64,000 bases of DNA, taken from the NCBI GenBank assembly GCA_944470555.2, contig OX104127.1, positions 139,766,786-139,830,785 of the forward strand, read 5' to 3'. Made by a program: the position numbers and the translations under genes. The stretch is from Heterobilharzia americana. Lineage: Eukaryota > Platyhelminthes > Trematoda > Strigeidida > Schistosomatidae. Positions 12,360 to 23,489 of this stretch are shown here, in pieces (the first letter of the stretch is position 1; every line of letters starts with the position of its first letter). A model generated the notes under the pieces. That model had not been told where the DNA came from and did not search any database. It saw nothing but the letters and a program-made list of their open reading frames with translations.

Positions 12360-12510
12360 GATTGTCATTTTGTCTATCTGAAATAGCCGTAGTTTGGCAG
12401 ACTAGTATTCATAATGGAAGATGATTGAAGGTGAAATGAAAATTTGGATTCGAACCAGCGACTTAGGCTTTTGTACTCCATTAGCCTAATGACTATGATT
12501 GACTACTTTC
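12360..12510 (-). repeat. SINE-C copy joined to PLE tail
   Basis: Shares with 23,275-23,480 the stretch around GGTGAAATGAAAATTTGGA and the minus-strand B-box-like GGTTCGAATCC. The tRNA-like head is badly eroded. It abuts PLE sequence in the same orientation and at the same relative point as the copy at 23.3 kb. Confidence 0.6.
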
Positions 12511-12514
12511 ACCT

Positions 12515-13085
12515 ATGTATTTGACCTAGTATCATTGTAAGGGACTTGGTAAACCAAATTATTTTGCTGAATTAGATCAGTAGGATCTTTTAACCTATAA
12601 ACCTTATTTACGAGTGAGTTTGCAGGTTTAAATGCCGCTCTAATCGCACCCTTATTGAAAATCCTACGTCATGTCTATGAGGTACCTTCTTTGTATGGTA
12701 ATACTGTATACGTTTCGAATCTTCTCTTCGGAGCATTGCCACTGTTAGTATTAACGTTATTATCACTACTACTAACACCTGTATTACCAATGTTAGTCAT
12801 ATTTTTCTTACGATTCCTAAGGTACTTCTCAATTAATTTTTTTTTTGGGGGGGGGGGGGTAACTGTTAATGAGTAAAGTATCCTTAATGTATCTGGTTTC
12901 TTGCCTTAGGTCTTCTGTTTTGCTAATAAGCCTTTTAGCCCTATTACTTGAATATCTTACCAAGCCAACTTTAACTGATATAGGATGAGCGATTTGAAGT
13001 CTAGGTAGCGATTCGAGTGTGAAGGTTTTTTGTAGACACTGGTGTCTAAAAGCCAGTCTTGTTTTCTTTCTCTTCTGCAATCCAA
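12515..13085 (-). pseudogene. Penelope-like element: linker and endonuclease start
   Basis: On the minus strand the stretch at 12,860-13,080 encodes SVKVGLVRYSSNRAKRL and then EDLRQETRYIKDTLL, the linker between RT and endonuclease in Penelope-like elements. Further on (about 12,560-12,720) come RRFETYTVLPYKEGTS and YRLKDPTDLIQQNNLVYQVP, which match the approach to the GIY-YIG nuclease. The nuclease fold is missing: after VYQVPYND the sequence passes into SINE-C. A T10/G13 tract at 12,837-12,859 breaks the frame. In schistosomes this family is represented by Perere-10; I cannot confirm which member this is. Confidence 0.75.
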
Positions 13086-13532
13086 CACCGCCAATTCCTT
13101 TTCACCAGTTTTAATTCATAAGTAAGATAAGGAATAAAGGAGAAAGCTGGGCTATAATTATGCATTTAATGGCTCAAAATTACACGATAGGATCCATGTC
13201 TCCTTGTAAACACTAATTTGGTGAGGTGGAAGGAGAGATTGATAACCAAATCTTTGTTGATCTACCCAACCCCAAATCCATTCAACGGGAATAACTCAGT
13301 ACCATTTCCGGATACATACAAAATCCTACAACCAAAATCACATGGAACGCGCGAAAATTAGAACCAGATAAACCATGTGTCAAAGTTGTGGCTTTATCTT
13401 GATATGACTAAAGACAATAAATTATGTCCGAAAAGTAATCCAGTAAATGATACTTTTCCACTATATGATACATCTAATAAATCGACTAAAATAGAAATTC
13501 TCATTGGATTATGTATCTAGTTGTGACAAGCA
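13086..13532. other. Unassigned; includes a piece also found in the large inverted repeat
   Basis: About 13,415-13,505 (TAATCCAGTAAATGATA and flanks) resembles 27,950-28,035 and 57,905-57,975, so it belongs to an undescribed dispersed repeat. The remainder is unassigned. Confidence 0.4.
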
Positions 13533-14132
13533 TTGCTAGTAGCCTCATCATGTTGCATGTAGCTGTTGAATGAGGTTGATAAAGGTTTGTGACACTAAAA
13601 GGGTAGTGATGGAGCAGCTGCCTCACAAATTACTTCTCGGTCGACGCCTCGATCGAAGGTCTTTTCAAAGTCAATAAATGTGAGGTAGAGAGTTGCCATT
13701 CTACCATTCTATACTCTCTTCTATGATGATGTGTAGCGTAGCGTAGCGTCGCGTCGCATCGCGTTGCAATTTGATCCACACATGATTTTTTCTTCCTGAA
13801 GCCAGCCAGCCAGCCAACCAGTCAGGTTACCAGCCTCTTCCAGTGGTGGTTTCGAATGCACAGCATTGTTTACTTTCTCCAGGATGATGTGACTCAATAT
13901 TTAGCTTGCTGTGGGTGGACAGAGGTGGAGCATGATTCCTCATTATTTCTTGCAAAGTCTTTGAGAGTCTCCCTTGTTTTGTAGTTTCACAGGGTAGTCC
14001 TTCTTCCAATTGATCAGTATGTGCCTTTCCTTCCTTCCTTGCAAACCTTCTGCAGAAATGGTGTGGTGTGAAGATGTCTGCTGATGTCTCAGTGTCTGTT
14101 TTCAGTGCTTCTGGTGGAATTCCATCTGGCTA
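13533..14132 (-). mobile_element. RTE-beta copy 2, internal fragment
   Basis: The reverse complement closely follows 5,640-6,225 of copy 1, with the same CTACGC/GCGAC expansion, the same AAGG run and the same odd ACCCTTTTAGTGTCACAAAC segment. Both ends are internal to the element, so this is not an ordinary 5'-truncated insertion. It looks like a duplicated or recombined fragment. Confidence 0.8.
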
Positions 14133-15084
14133 CTTATTACTTGCCTTCAAAAGGACTACATTACTCCCATTTTGAATGGACTAAGTTAACTTCATAAGGT
14201 TGGTTTTTAACAGTTCTTTTCCATGCAACTCATCACTAACATTGTTTATTATGGAAACGAACTAAATTAGTTCAAATCTCAGAGTAAATTTAATTCCCTT
14301 GCAAATGAGAGTGCATATTATCAGTGAGCATCAGCAAGCAGTTATCCTAGTTGTAAAATATGCAGTCGATTGTCCAACACACACACACACACACAATGCG
14401 AAAATAGTAAACTCCGTTTCAGTATAACACTGTTCAGTGTGAGACGTATTACGCTTATTGTTATTCGACCTTTAATTCAGCTTTCCTATCTGACCTCTTT
14501 TTATTTTCTCACCCCTTATCTTCATGAGCTTTTATATAAATACCTATGACAAGTACGAGTGTGATCAGATAGTTCGAAATGTGTAACGCAAATACACTAC
14601 ACAGTTCAGACAATTTACTTCTTATTGTTTTGTCGAAGTTTATAAAGGGAACTATTTGTTTTAAAATATTACACTTAGGTTAAAAAGTCTTGTGATATAT
14701 ATTCACTTAGTATTTTAGTGGTCACATGAACTTTTTATCTGTTTTTGTTGTGATTACTGAAATATCCAAAATGGTGAATATTGCCGGACGTTCTTTTCGT
14801 TTTTCTCTACAGTATGTACACAATCACACAAAACATTTCATTGTTACACTAGAGTACTGTAGTATTTATGGGCATATCTTGAAGAACACTGCAGAACCGA
14901 ACTCGGTCCTTTTACCCATTTAAGCATATTATGTGCTTTTCTTTCTGAACTATAAATTATGATCATTGCATACTGAAATGATGATGACACGAGTGGAAAG
15001 TATCTCATTTCGATATATTGGAAGGCAAAAAAGATTCATTTCCCTTTATTTAATCCTTCGTACAGTGCCGTTAGATGAATGACA
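14133..15084. other. Unassigned DNA with a short CA repeat
   Basis: A CA dinucleotide run lies at about 14,378-14,394. No gene recognised; the 65-codon frame at 14,726-14,923 shows no domain. Confidence 0.4.
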
Positions 15085-15228
15085 ATAAAAACCATCCCAG
15101 CAACGACTGAAATAACCAATTACGTTTCTTTATTGCAGCTGGAAAGGCAGATTTTCATAAAATGAAAACTTCTAATTGATTATTTCAGTTTTTGTTAGAA
15201 CGGTCATTTAAGTCACTAGGTTGGATAG
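15085..15228. repeat. FB fold-back unit
   Basis: Left signature CAACGACTGAAATAACCAAT (15,100-15,119). The reverse-complement signature GATTATTTCAGTTTTTGTTA follows about 60 bases later with a TTTAAGTCAC end. The centre has the family-typical GGCAGATTTTCATAAAATGA. Confidence 0.6.
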
Positions 15229-17634
15229 CAACTAGGTAACTTTATCATGTAAACAGAAGTATTTCATGTGATATTGTTGTTTTTCGAACAAACGTCGAAT
15301 TCAGATTATAAGATAGAACGTTTTTCCCTGACTTTTAGTATAACTCAAAGTATACCAGTTTTAGGTTATAGTACTTTATATAATCGACAAATGATTGTAG
15401 CTTTAAAGCTGCAGCAGTCACAAACCAATTTTAACTGGTGACCACTACGGTTAGCACATAATCAGTTACTCAGTTTGTTGAAGTTTACAATTCAAATGTT
15501 ACCACCTTACTGGGGTTCGTAGACCAACCAAATCTTTTGTGTAAACCAGTCATCCATTCATATAATATCAGAGTCGATTCGTGAAGTTTATCTCAGTCAA
15601 CTTTCTAGTCCATATGACGTTCATATAATGATGTTCGAAATTTATACACTAAGATACTGTTGACTTACTATTATAAATGATAATTACATAGAGGATGAAC
15701 ATTATAGCGACTTATGAGACAGCTCCACTTCTAATTTACGCTTAACAAAGTTTCTGCTTTACAGACTTCATATATCCAATTCTTTTTACCTAAAACTGGA
15801 TTCCGTGCATACATAAACTTGACTGCTTTTTATGTGGGAAAAAGATCATACTTATTATCATCTAATTAGTTCTGCTTACACTTAACATGACATGAAGGAT
15901 ATGAAATAATTTGCTTAGGAAATTCACATGACCATTCACCCTCTATACAATCGCTCAACACCTAACCATATTTGATCTGTCGAAACCCATAGCTACATTA
16001 ATAATTTCTTTGAAGAGAATATAACTAGGTTGAATGAAGTAAGTAATACCACAACGAAGCGTAAGTTTTTCAATAACCCAGTTTTTGCAAAAACTGGTTT
16101 CCATTGTGGTCATATTTATTTGATTAGTTTTGATGTTGCATTTTACCGATCATTTTCTTCAATTGACCAAATAGTTGAACTCTGGAGGATATTCTTTATT
16201 GCTGTTGGGTAAAAGACAATAGGAAGTTGTGATTAGAGTAGGTGACGTGCTTGTTGGCACTCACCAGCAAGACACTGATGTCTCCTATGTTCTCTCCTTG
16301 CTAGAGTTAGAAATTAATAACCAGTCTATTAAGGCAAGACTAAATCGCTGTACGATTAAAGTATGTGCACTAATGGGTTATCGGTTTGTGACCGATGTAT
16401 CTGTCCGATCCTGAGAGTTCATCGCTGATAAAGTTTATCGATCCAGTTTCTTTTCTAAAGGCATTGTGAAGTGATAAAGGTATCTAAAAGTTGCGGAATT
16501 CCTTCACATTTACAGAAATAGCGTTTACTATTCATCCATCACTTTATGTTACTTATGGTGCCGGTGAAATATTGAAATGCTCATCAGATGGCTCAAATCC
16601 CCCACCAGGCACCACGAAATATATAGCTAAATGAACTAAATCTATTTATAAAAATGCCTACAGAACCCAGTGAATAATGTGAAGCCACTATAATAGAAGT
16701 AGTAGGGTGAAACTTAAAGCATTAGGTCTAAGAGGTAGATCATAGAATGGGAATTAGATCGACTTGGAAGGAGATAGTTGAGAGGCAAAACCCTAACTTT
16801 TGACCTATGATTTCTTTTAAAGTCAAAGGAAGGAAGTTTCAGTGGTAAAACATGTAAATCACATCTCAATCCGTTGGTGCGAAACTCATAGAAGAAATAT
16901 GATTAACTTATGTGGAGTTCACGAGACAAGATATCACTTATTCCATACCTAAGTAAAGGCGTTTCACGAGAAAATTCCTACGAATATGTGTATTTTTTCG
17001 TTGTCTCATTGTCGATAAATGAGGTCTTTTAATTCCATGCCTTTTTAATGTGTATAAGATTAAAGTAAAACACCAATGACATAAGTTCTATTCTCCTTCA
17101 TTCACCATATCATGAGCCTACCAATGCAAATAATGTTGCTGACATTTTAGCTGCAAGCTTTGTCAATCAAGCATAAAATTTGTTTGGATGTATCGAATAG
17201 TAGATCACCATAATTAGTTACAACTTTTGAAGTGATGTATGCATAAGCAGTTTTCATCGCGAATCGACACCAAACAATAAATTAAAGAAAACTAGACGCG
17301 CTGGATACCTGATTGTTTATAATATGATACTCCTTGATAATCCATATCGATCCCCGGTGGATCTTACTGCCAACAATTGGTTGAATTCCAACAGTCCTTA
17401 TTTTCTAACCTCTATCAGATCATGATGTACCTTGAACCTCATCCAGTATGATCAGTAAGCAAGCATCCTGAATTGTGACTTAGCTGACCTCACGGATCAT
17501 GGCTTTCTGTTATAACTACAGGGGAATTAGCCTTGAGGTTAGTCAAAGACCACTGAATTATTATCAAGTTAATTACTTATCATGCAGTTAAATGAAAGTC
17601 TGTCAAGAACCTTAGTGACTGAAGTCGGGCTAAA
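15229..17634. other. Unassigned A+T-rich DNA
   Basis: 2.4 kb without a recognisable gene, RNA or repeat. The two 60-codon frames at 16,030-16,212 and 16,229-16,414 lie in tandem but have no recognisable motif, and I do not call them genes. Confidence 0.45.
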
Positions 17635-17750
17635 ATTTGGTCAGTAGCTGGGTTTCCTAGCTCAGCTGACAGATGATCAGGTTGGTAGTTTGATTCCTGC
17701 TACGAAGTACGTTTTCATTTCCACTTCAGTAGTCACTGCACATAAACCAA
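17635..17750 (+). repeat. tRNA-like SINE fragment, probably SINE-C
   Basis: A-box-like CTAGCTCAGCTGAC (17,659-17,672) and B-box-like GTTTGATTCC, followed by a TTTTCATTTCCACTTCAGT stretch that parallels the SINE-C body. Confidence 0.5.
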
Positions 17751-18102
17751 AATGATTTACAACTGCAAGCTTCTTCTTTCTTCGATGGTTGTGGTTTGAT
17801 TTGATGTCGAATATTGTAATAACTGAGACGTATTCCTTGCCTTGATTTATCAGCACTTCAATGAGTACTACTCAACTCATGGGTGTTTTGATTCTGTTCT
17901 CGAACGCATCTTGTTTACTCAAAACTTTTCGATCCATCTAATAGGAGTTTAGCGCAGAAAATGACAAATTCTCCTACTGATATCTCTTTAGCAGCCATGG
18001 AAGTTTAGACAGAAATAAAAATCGATTTCAGCGTTCAGAATAAAATCGTTTAACGATACAACTACTACATCAAGCCACAAACTATCGAAACATACTACTA
18101 CT
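17751..18102. other. Unassigned DNA
   Basis: Nothing recognised. Confidence 0.4.
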
Positions 18103-18288
18103 GAACAACTTGAATAATCAGAAACCACTCAGGCTGATCTGTAGTCTTTCGATGAATTTGTCCGGGCACACCACTGACGAGCTCGTCCCTAAGCGGATGA
18201 AACGGCCCACCAGTGATTCGATCACTCTGATCTGGCTGGCTCTATACTACAGATCAGCTTGAGCAGTTTCTAACTACCCAAGTTGTTC
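18103..18288. repeat. Fold-back repeat with hammerhead-like centre
   Basis: Arms 18,103-18,145 and 18,246-18,288 are 43-bp inverted copies with seven mismatches, all transitions. Six of these become G-U pairs if the minus strand is transcribed. The 100-base centre holds CTGACGA (18,174-18,180), GTCC/GGAT and GATGAAAC in hammerhead order on the plus strand, with CACTG and CAGTG on either side. However, four extra bases disturb helix II and the cleavage triplet is absent. Confidence 0.5.
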
Positions 18289-18341
18289 TTTGGCGGCACC
18301 TTTCGCTAGGTTATGAATTTTGTGTCAGAAGTCACCTTTTT

Positions 18342-18415
18342 TGAAATCGGCTGAATGGTTTCCAACGGAAACCTTGCTGGCATCAGAGTTAGACAGCTAG
18401 AAAACCATTCAGCTG
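18342..18415. repeat. Short inverted repeat
   Basis: CGGCTGAATGGTTTCC (18,342-18,357) faces its near complement GAAAACCATTCAGCTG (18,400-18,415) across a 42-base loop. It lies just downstream of the preceding fold-back and may belong to the same element. Confidence 0.5.
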
Positions 18416-18744
18416 TAAGAAATCTCAGTGTGGACTTTGAAATTTGTAAATCATTTTCAAAGTGATCATCCTATTAAAAATAGTCACGATATGAATAAAC
18501 ACGAAACTCAAATGCGAAATAGCAGTCAAATTAGTCTGAATTTAAACCCAATACTCAGCAAAATAGTGTAGACGGAAACATCTGGCAGGTGAATAACACA
18601 GTTCATGGTTTAAAATAGATGTCATTTAATACATACATATTCATGCCAAGTTGTTGTTCAAAAGTATGGACCTGATGATTTGAGATATAAACAAACAGTG
18701 GTATTGTTCATTCCAGTTAAACAACTTTTCTCTGTTGTGATCTG
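18416..18744. other. Unassigned DNA
   Basis: Nothing recognised. Confidence 0.4.
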
Positions 18745-19105
18745 TTCGATGGCTAGCAGAGGAATCTAAGACGCGCGTTTCGTCTTGTTTGTGACTCGTC
18801 AACTGGGTTTACCTGCTCCAGAGTGAGTGATGTTATTTCCAATGGGATTCGAATCCAGTACTCATCACTTAAAACTCCAAAGAGTTATCCACTAAGCCGC
18901 TGGAACACGAGATACGCCTCATACAACGAGTATCAGGTGTTGTTTGATAATTGTGATCTCCCGTTACACTTACTGGATTCCACTGCTAGTCACTACTAAG
19001 CAGATTACAACATGTGAGTAATCAGGCAGTATCGAGGCACGTCATAGGAGCCCATTTACTAACAGAGGTCCACTAATTCGACATAGTATATCAACGGTAG
19101 ATTAC
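18745..19105. repeat. SINE-A pair: minus unit with ribozyme relic, plus-strand tail
   Basis: The minus unit (18,748-18,960) keeps CGAAACGCGCGTC but its core reads TTGACGA, with C3 of the catalytic core changed to T. A plus-strand piece follows (18,970-19,105) with TGGATTCCACTGCTAGTCAC and the SINE-A body. The two are head-to-head, as at 10,391 and 62,153. Confidence 0.6.
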
Positions 19106-19450
19106 AAGTTTAAAACAAATTTTCTTTGTTCTTTTTGCTTTGTAAATCTCAAACTAATTCATAGACTAAAACTCAGTTTTAAATCTAATGGTCTCATACA
19201 ATTCTGTCTCATTCAATCCGTAATGTTGGGTCACATTACCTTTTCCGTTCACCATTGGTTTTGTGAAACAGGTTCTAACCTGTAACCTAAACTATACTGT
19301 AAGTATCGATTAACATTTCTTTTGTTTATCGAAATGAAGTCTGCTGGTATACGGTAATTTATAAGTAGGAAAAAACCCAATGAATAACACACTTATGTAT
19401 GCAAAGCCATACATTTTAAAATCATAACTTCACATTCAGCTGTTCCAGTA

Positions 19451-19451
19451 C

Positions 19452-19512
<61 letters not shown>
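19451..19512. repeat. (AAT)n microsatellite
   Basis: About 20 uninterrupted AAT units. RTE elements here end in AAT repeats, but I see no RTE coding sequence beside this one. Confidence 0.9.
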
Positions 19513-19604
19513 GTCAGTATTCAGTTCTTAATTCAGTTTTGTCTTGCAGTTGGTTGCGTCATAGATTGACTGATCATTGAGTTTTAAAAACATAAGGGAT
19601 AACA

Positions 19605-19760
19605 TTGTGATATTTGAAATCGTGAGTGGTGGATCCAAGTCTCAGGGGAGATATTGTAACTTGTTGGTGGTGTGGGTATGTCTAGTGAACTATTATCAAA
19701 TCGAATGAAATATGCGTCCTGGGTTCTATTACTAGCCACAATCATGAAGGTAACGTGGAA
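19605..19760 (+). repeat. SINE-A copy, strongly decayed
   Basis: The end GCGTCCTGGGTTC plus ACTAGCCAC (about 19,708-19,738) aligns with the SINE-A cleavage-site region. Upstream TCGAATGAAATATGCG corresponds to the GAAA block. The CTGATGA block reads CTAGTGA. Confidence 0.5.
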
Positions 19761-20029
19761 AGCATCACCAGCAACGAGGACGCACCGGAAAACTTTTCTA
19801 TCTACGCTGAGACTCATCAGCTGTTAGTGAGTATCGTAACTAACTGACAAAATGATAGAAATACAACGTGATATACATGCAATAGGTCCTCACAAACCTC
19901 CAAACTGAAATGCAGTCCAGTGCTCATCAGTGAGATGCTCCGAGATTAGATGACTTGCGGAGCAAACAAAGTCAGACATGAGGACAAATAAGCAACGATA
20001 GACTTGAATGATGGTGGCACGATGTTGTG

Positions 20030-20235
20030 AATTTAGAGAAGTAAGAAAATGTGGATCATTGGATCCCGACCCAAATACTTAGTGGCTAAAGTGCTCACTG
20101 AGATACCTGATGGCCCAGGTTTCAATCCCTAACGAGTTCATGGGTGTGGATTACTGACGAGTCCCATACTGGAACGAAACAGCTGTCCTGACTTCCAGAT
20201 TTCCATTGGTCGTACAGTTGATGTAGAATTCCGTT
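20030..20235 (+). repeat. SINE-B copy with an intact-looking catalytic core
   Basis: A tRNA-like head (B-box-like GGTTTCAATCCC, about 20,118-20,130) precedes CTGACGA (20,154-20,160), GTCC, a bulged GGAAC, GAAA (20,176-20,179), palindromic ACAGCTGT and GTC (20,185-20,187). Core bases fit CUGANGA and GAAA. Helix I does not pair (TGGATTA against CTGACTTCC), so activity is doubtful. Confidence 0.65.
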
Positions 20236-21099
20236 CATTCACATTCTTTTCTTTCAAGTATAGTGTAACGTATAATGTAATCAAGAAGCAACCGTTCTTA
20301 ATACTTGCCGAAATACAATTAATCAATGACAGATTAAACTGAGGTTCTGTTTGCGATTGCTAGCATCTGTTCACCTAGCCGCATTAATGGAAACGTAGCC
20401 ATTTGAAGTAGGAAAGTCTCTTTTCTGTAATCTTCGTTTCATTCTTTACATTCTCATATATGTGTGCCTGTTTTTGAAACTGAAAACAAGTTAAACGCTA
20501 AGACAGATTTGATAATAAAGGCCATGAAGAAATTCCAATGCATAAATCTTATCTCTTTGGAGGTTAAGAAGATGGTACAGTATCTGCTCTCTTATGTCGA
20601 GATAAAATCTATGAATAATAAATACTGAATTGTCATGCACAGATCAATTATTTATTCTAGGTTTGTCCACTAGTCAGTTCTGGTCAGCATTAGCATAGGT
20701 GATGTCTTCACACACTATTCATTTTATTTGTTCATTTATGCCTCTGTTATAATAAGTATGCAATCTGTGGAAATGAACATGATTCTAAGCTTATTTAGTA
20801 TTTGAATAATGTCCAGATTATGTATCATATCAATTTACATAGAAAAAAGATAATCCCACTCTACGTAGATAAAGCTGAGTTGACTGATTTTCTCCGGTTC
20901 CCAACAACAAAAGAAACAAAAGTTTGATAATAATCACTCATAATTCTTTCCAAATCGCTGTAGTATAACAGTAAAACTGAGAGAAATCAAGCGTTGCTTA
21001 GTGTTCATTTCTATATCGTTTTGTAATCAGAATGAAATTATAACAGTTCAGTTCAGTTATTCGACGTAAACCGAATTCTCAGACTACTGTCATAAGAGT
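20236..21099. other. Unassigned A+T-rich DNA
   Basis: No gene or repeat recognised. Confidence 0.4.
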
Positions 21100-21305
21100 A
21101 ATACTAGGTAATGATTGAGGGTTAAATGAAAATTTGGGTCATGGCAGGATTTGAACTAGTGACCAGCGGGTTTCCAGCTCAGGGCTATAAAAACTGAGCT
21201 AGGAAACCCAGTTACTCACCAAATTTCTATTTCACCTTTAATCATCATGCAGTATCAATAAAAGCCTGCCAAACCACAGCTATCTTAGACAGTCAAACTG
21301 ATAAT
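21100..21305. repeat. SINE-C snap-back copy
   Basis: A minus-strand SINE-C 3' part (about 21,108-21,140, ending GAAAATTTGG) is followed by the tRNA-like part and then by the plus-strand copy of the same 3' part (CCAAATTTCTATTTCACC and on to 21,305). The tRNA-like segment sits in the loop of an inverted repeat with arms of about 40 bp. It has the same architecture as 38,060-38,160. Confidence 0.65.
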
Positions 21306-21454
21306 CAGTATGATGCTCTCCCTCTGTAATTCAAGTAGATTTGGAGTGAGTTGAGAAAACTTGACTGGATAGTCAGTATAAGTATGATTGAATAATAGTA
21401 ATACGTTACAAATTCACATTACTGTCCAGAGATTGTCTTGGTGAAATAAAAAAG

Positions 21455-21625
21455 CTGGTCAGCAGTCAGGTCTCGTAACTCATCTGGTAGAGCACTTGGC
21501 CGGAAGACCGATGGTCTCTGGTTTGAATACTACCGCTGTCCAGGTTTCCATTTCACCTCCAATCATTACCGAAGTATCAATACAAGTCTAACAAACCACG
21601 GCTATCTCAAACAGTCAGACTGATA
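21455..21625 (+). repeat. SINE-C copy, well preserved
   Basis: tRNA-like head with A-box-like TAACTCATCTGGTAGAGCA (21,476-21,494) and B-box-like TGGTTTGAATACTACC, about 30 bases apart. The family body follows (TTTCCATTTCACCTCCAATC) and ends with CGGCTATCTCAAACAGTCAG. No hammerhead motif seen. Confidence 0.7.
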
Positions 21626-21839
21626 AGAGTTGCCTGGTACATAGTTTTGAACACTATAGCACATATGCATGATTATCATCATCTTCATCACATCATCTAC
21701 AAACAATGCATGAAATTAGTTCACAAATATTTCTCTTCACTTCGATGTAGGCAATCCTCCTGGTGCAAACAGCAAGAGCTGTAACTTTAAAAAAACGCAA
21801 ACTACCACTTCTTTCCAAAAGATAAATTATGCTATCAAG

Positions 21840-21925
21840 AATCAACATGGAAGGGAGAAAAGAAAGAAGTGTTTCGTACTATCTGGCGCTCGTCAGCAAG
21901 GTATACCTGAAAATGTTTGCAACAA
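21840..21925 (-). repeat. SINE-D hammerhead fragment
   Basis: The minus strand reads CCTTGCTGACGAGCGCCAG and, after AGTAC, GAAACAC. CTGACGA and GAAA are intact, but stem II (GCGC against GTAC) has a mismatch and the 3' side after GAAAC has diverged. Confidence 0.5.
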
Positions 21926-22499
21926 CAACCTCATAATCAATCGTTATTGATTGTGACTTAAGAAAGAGATACTTGGGTATATTTTCAAGCAAAAGACAAA
22001 ATCTTTGTTATTTCAAATCTTGATTAGCATAAACGTTGAAACCTGAACACTTGGATTGTATATTTCGCAAAAACAAGTGGTCAATTTTAATGGTGATATT
22101 AATGAAATGGAATAAGGATGGAAATAGGTTTTTTCTGTTTAGGATTTGTGCATCCAATGGAATGACCAACCTTTCAAGTTCACTTACCTTCTCTTTCATT
22201 GAGGTTAGTTACCACCAGTCTTCATAAGGAAGAAATTCAGTGTATATATAGAAAGCATCATATCCACTCACAGTGAGGGGAGTATTCCATTGATTGGTTT
22301 TCTGTATCCTTAAATGAGTGAGTAAAATGATTTGTAGAACTAGCCTATCTTAAAAACAGTATATACCCCCTACACAGTGTTTGGCGTCACTTCTCTTAAT
22401 GGTCACACGGCAAAACTTCATCGATGTATTTTAATAAGTACTAAGCACTTAGGGCTAGACAGCTGAAAAGGTTACCCACTGATGATCAATTTGTCTATA
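21926..22499. other. Unassigned DNA
   Basis: Two overlapping opposite-strand 63-codon frames (22,008-22,199 minus and 22,036-22,227 plus) carry no motif. I call neither a gene. Confidence 0.4.
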
Positions 22500-22700
22500 C
22501 AATCGAGTCCTACTGGGGGGGGGGGGTGTAGTCACGACCTGAATAAGTTGAGTGGTCAAACCCCTGACTACAACAGTGAGTGGCTCAAGTTCGAGTGATC
22601 ACGGGAGAACTAGTTCCTTATGGTGTACATACATCTTGCTGATGAATCCCGACGAGCACGAAACCTAGGCTCATGGTTACCTGCTAAATGACCCCCACCA
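22500..22700 (+). repeat. SINE-D copy with CTGATGA and GAAA retained
   Basis: The hammerhead segment (about 22,632-22,680) has CTTGCTGATGA, then CGAGCACGAAACCTAGGC. Both catalytic blocks survive. Stem II is weakened on its 5' side (ATCC instead of the GTGC inferred from other copies) and the cleavage triplet reads CTC. A G12 run precedes it at about 22,515-22,526. Confidence 0.55.
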
Positions 22701-23274
22701 TCTATCAGTAAAATTATGTAGTATAATTTTACTACTACAATTTACAACTGGAAGTGTCAATTCCATTCTGGAATAATTTGTATACACTCCAAGTAGAATC
22801 AGTAAGTTTTTGATCGCACAGCTAACCCACGATTACAAAGTCACAGCATTATGTTGGTGTATAAATGTTCATGTTTTACATTCCATTGAACTAGACACAA
22901 TTCGAATAACGTTAATTAGTATAAACTGGATCAAGTCACCGGGTATTCATGTATGCACTTACACCCACGTTCGTTTACAGTGTAGCAAAACAATAGATTC
23001 TGTGACAAATACTGGTCAGTCAAACAGCTGGAAATTTGAGATTAGTAAACATGCGAAGCCTTTGTTAAGCCAACAGATTCAACTCCTGTTGTATTTATTT
23101 GGTGTTGATTCGATAAACAAAGATTCGATTATCTATCTTTCTCTCCACCCAACTAAGTTTTTCATACTATCACTCTGTCCCACCATACTGTGTGCTTGCA
23201 CGTAGTTGGGTGCATAGGCATAGACGAGCTTTTCTCTAATTTATTAGGATCTACTTATCTTGATTTTCATATTG
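22701..23274. other. Unassigned DNA
   Basis: The 131-codon plus frame at 22,810-23,205 is the longest non-repeat frame nearby, but it has no recognisable domain or start context. I treat it as chance. Confidence 0.4.
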
Positions 23275-23480
23275 ACTATCTGAGATAGTCGTGGTTTAGT
23301 AGACTAGTATTGATACTGGATGATGATTAAAGGTGAAATGAAAATTTGGACCACGGTCGGATTCGAACGAGTGACCACCGAGTTTCCGACCCTATGCTCT
23401 AACAACTGAGCTACGACGTTTAGATAATCTTTTATGCTCGGTTAGCTTGACTGACCCTAGTTGACTACTTTCAATTACAT
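23275..23480 (-). repeat. SINE-C copy with clear tRNA-like head
   Basis: The minus strand from 23,420 to 23,348 reads like a degenerate tRNA: A-box TAGCTCAGTTGTTAGAGCA and B-box CGTTCGAATCC, then GTGGTCC. The SINE-C body (GAAAATTTGG region and the CTATCTCAGATAGTC end) follows. It is not a functional tRNA: acceptor stem pairing is poor and the same sequence is dispersed. It directly abuts PLE sequence, as at 12.4 kb. Confidence 0.7.
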
Positions 23481-23489
23481 ATTTGACTT

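Noticed and set aside
16030..16414. Two tandem small frames as a split gene
   Set aside because: No motif, no shared frame logic and ordinary base composition.
22810..23205. 131-codon open frame as a host gene
   Set aside because: No recognisable domain, no flanking splice or coding signals, and chance frames of this size are expected in 64 kb of A+T-rich DNA read in six frames.
23348..23420. Functional tRNA gene
   Set aside because: A-box and B-box are present, but stem pairing is poor and the segment is the head of the dispersed SINE-C repeat.
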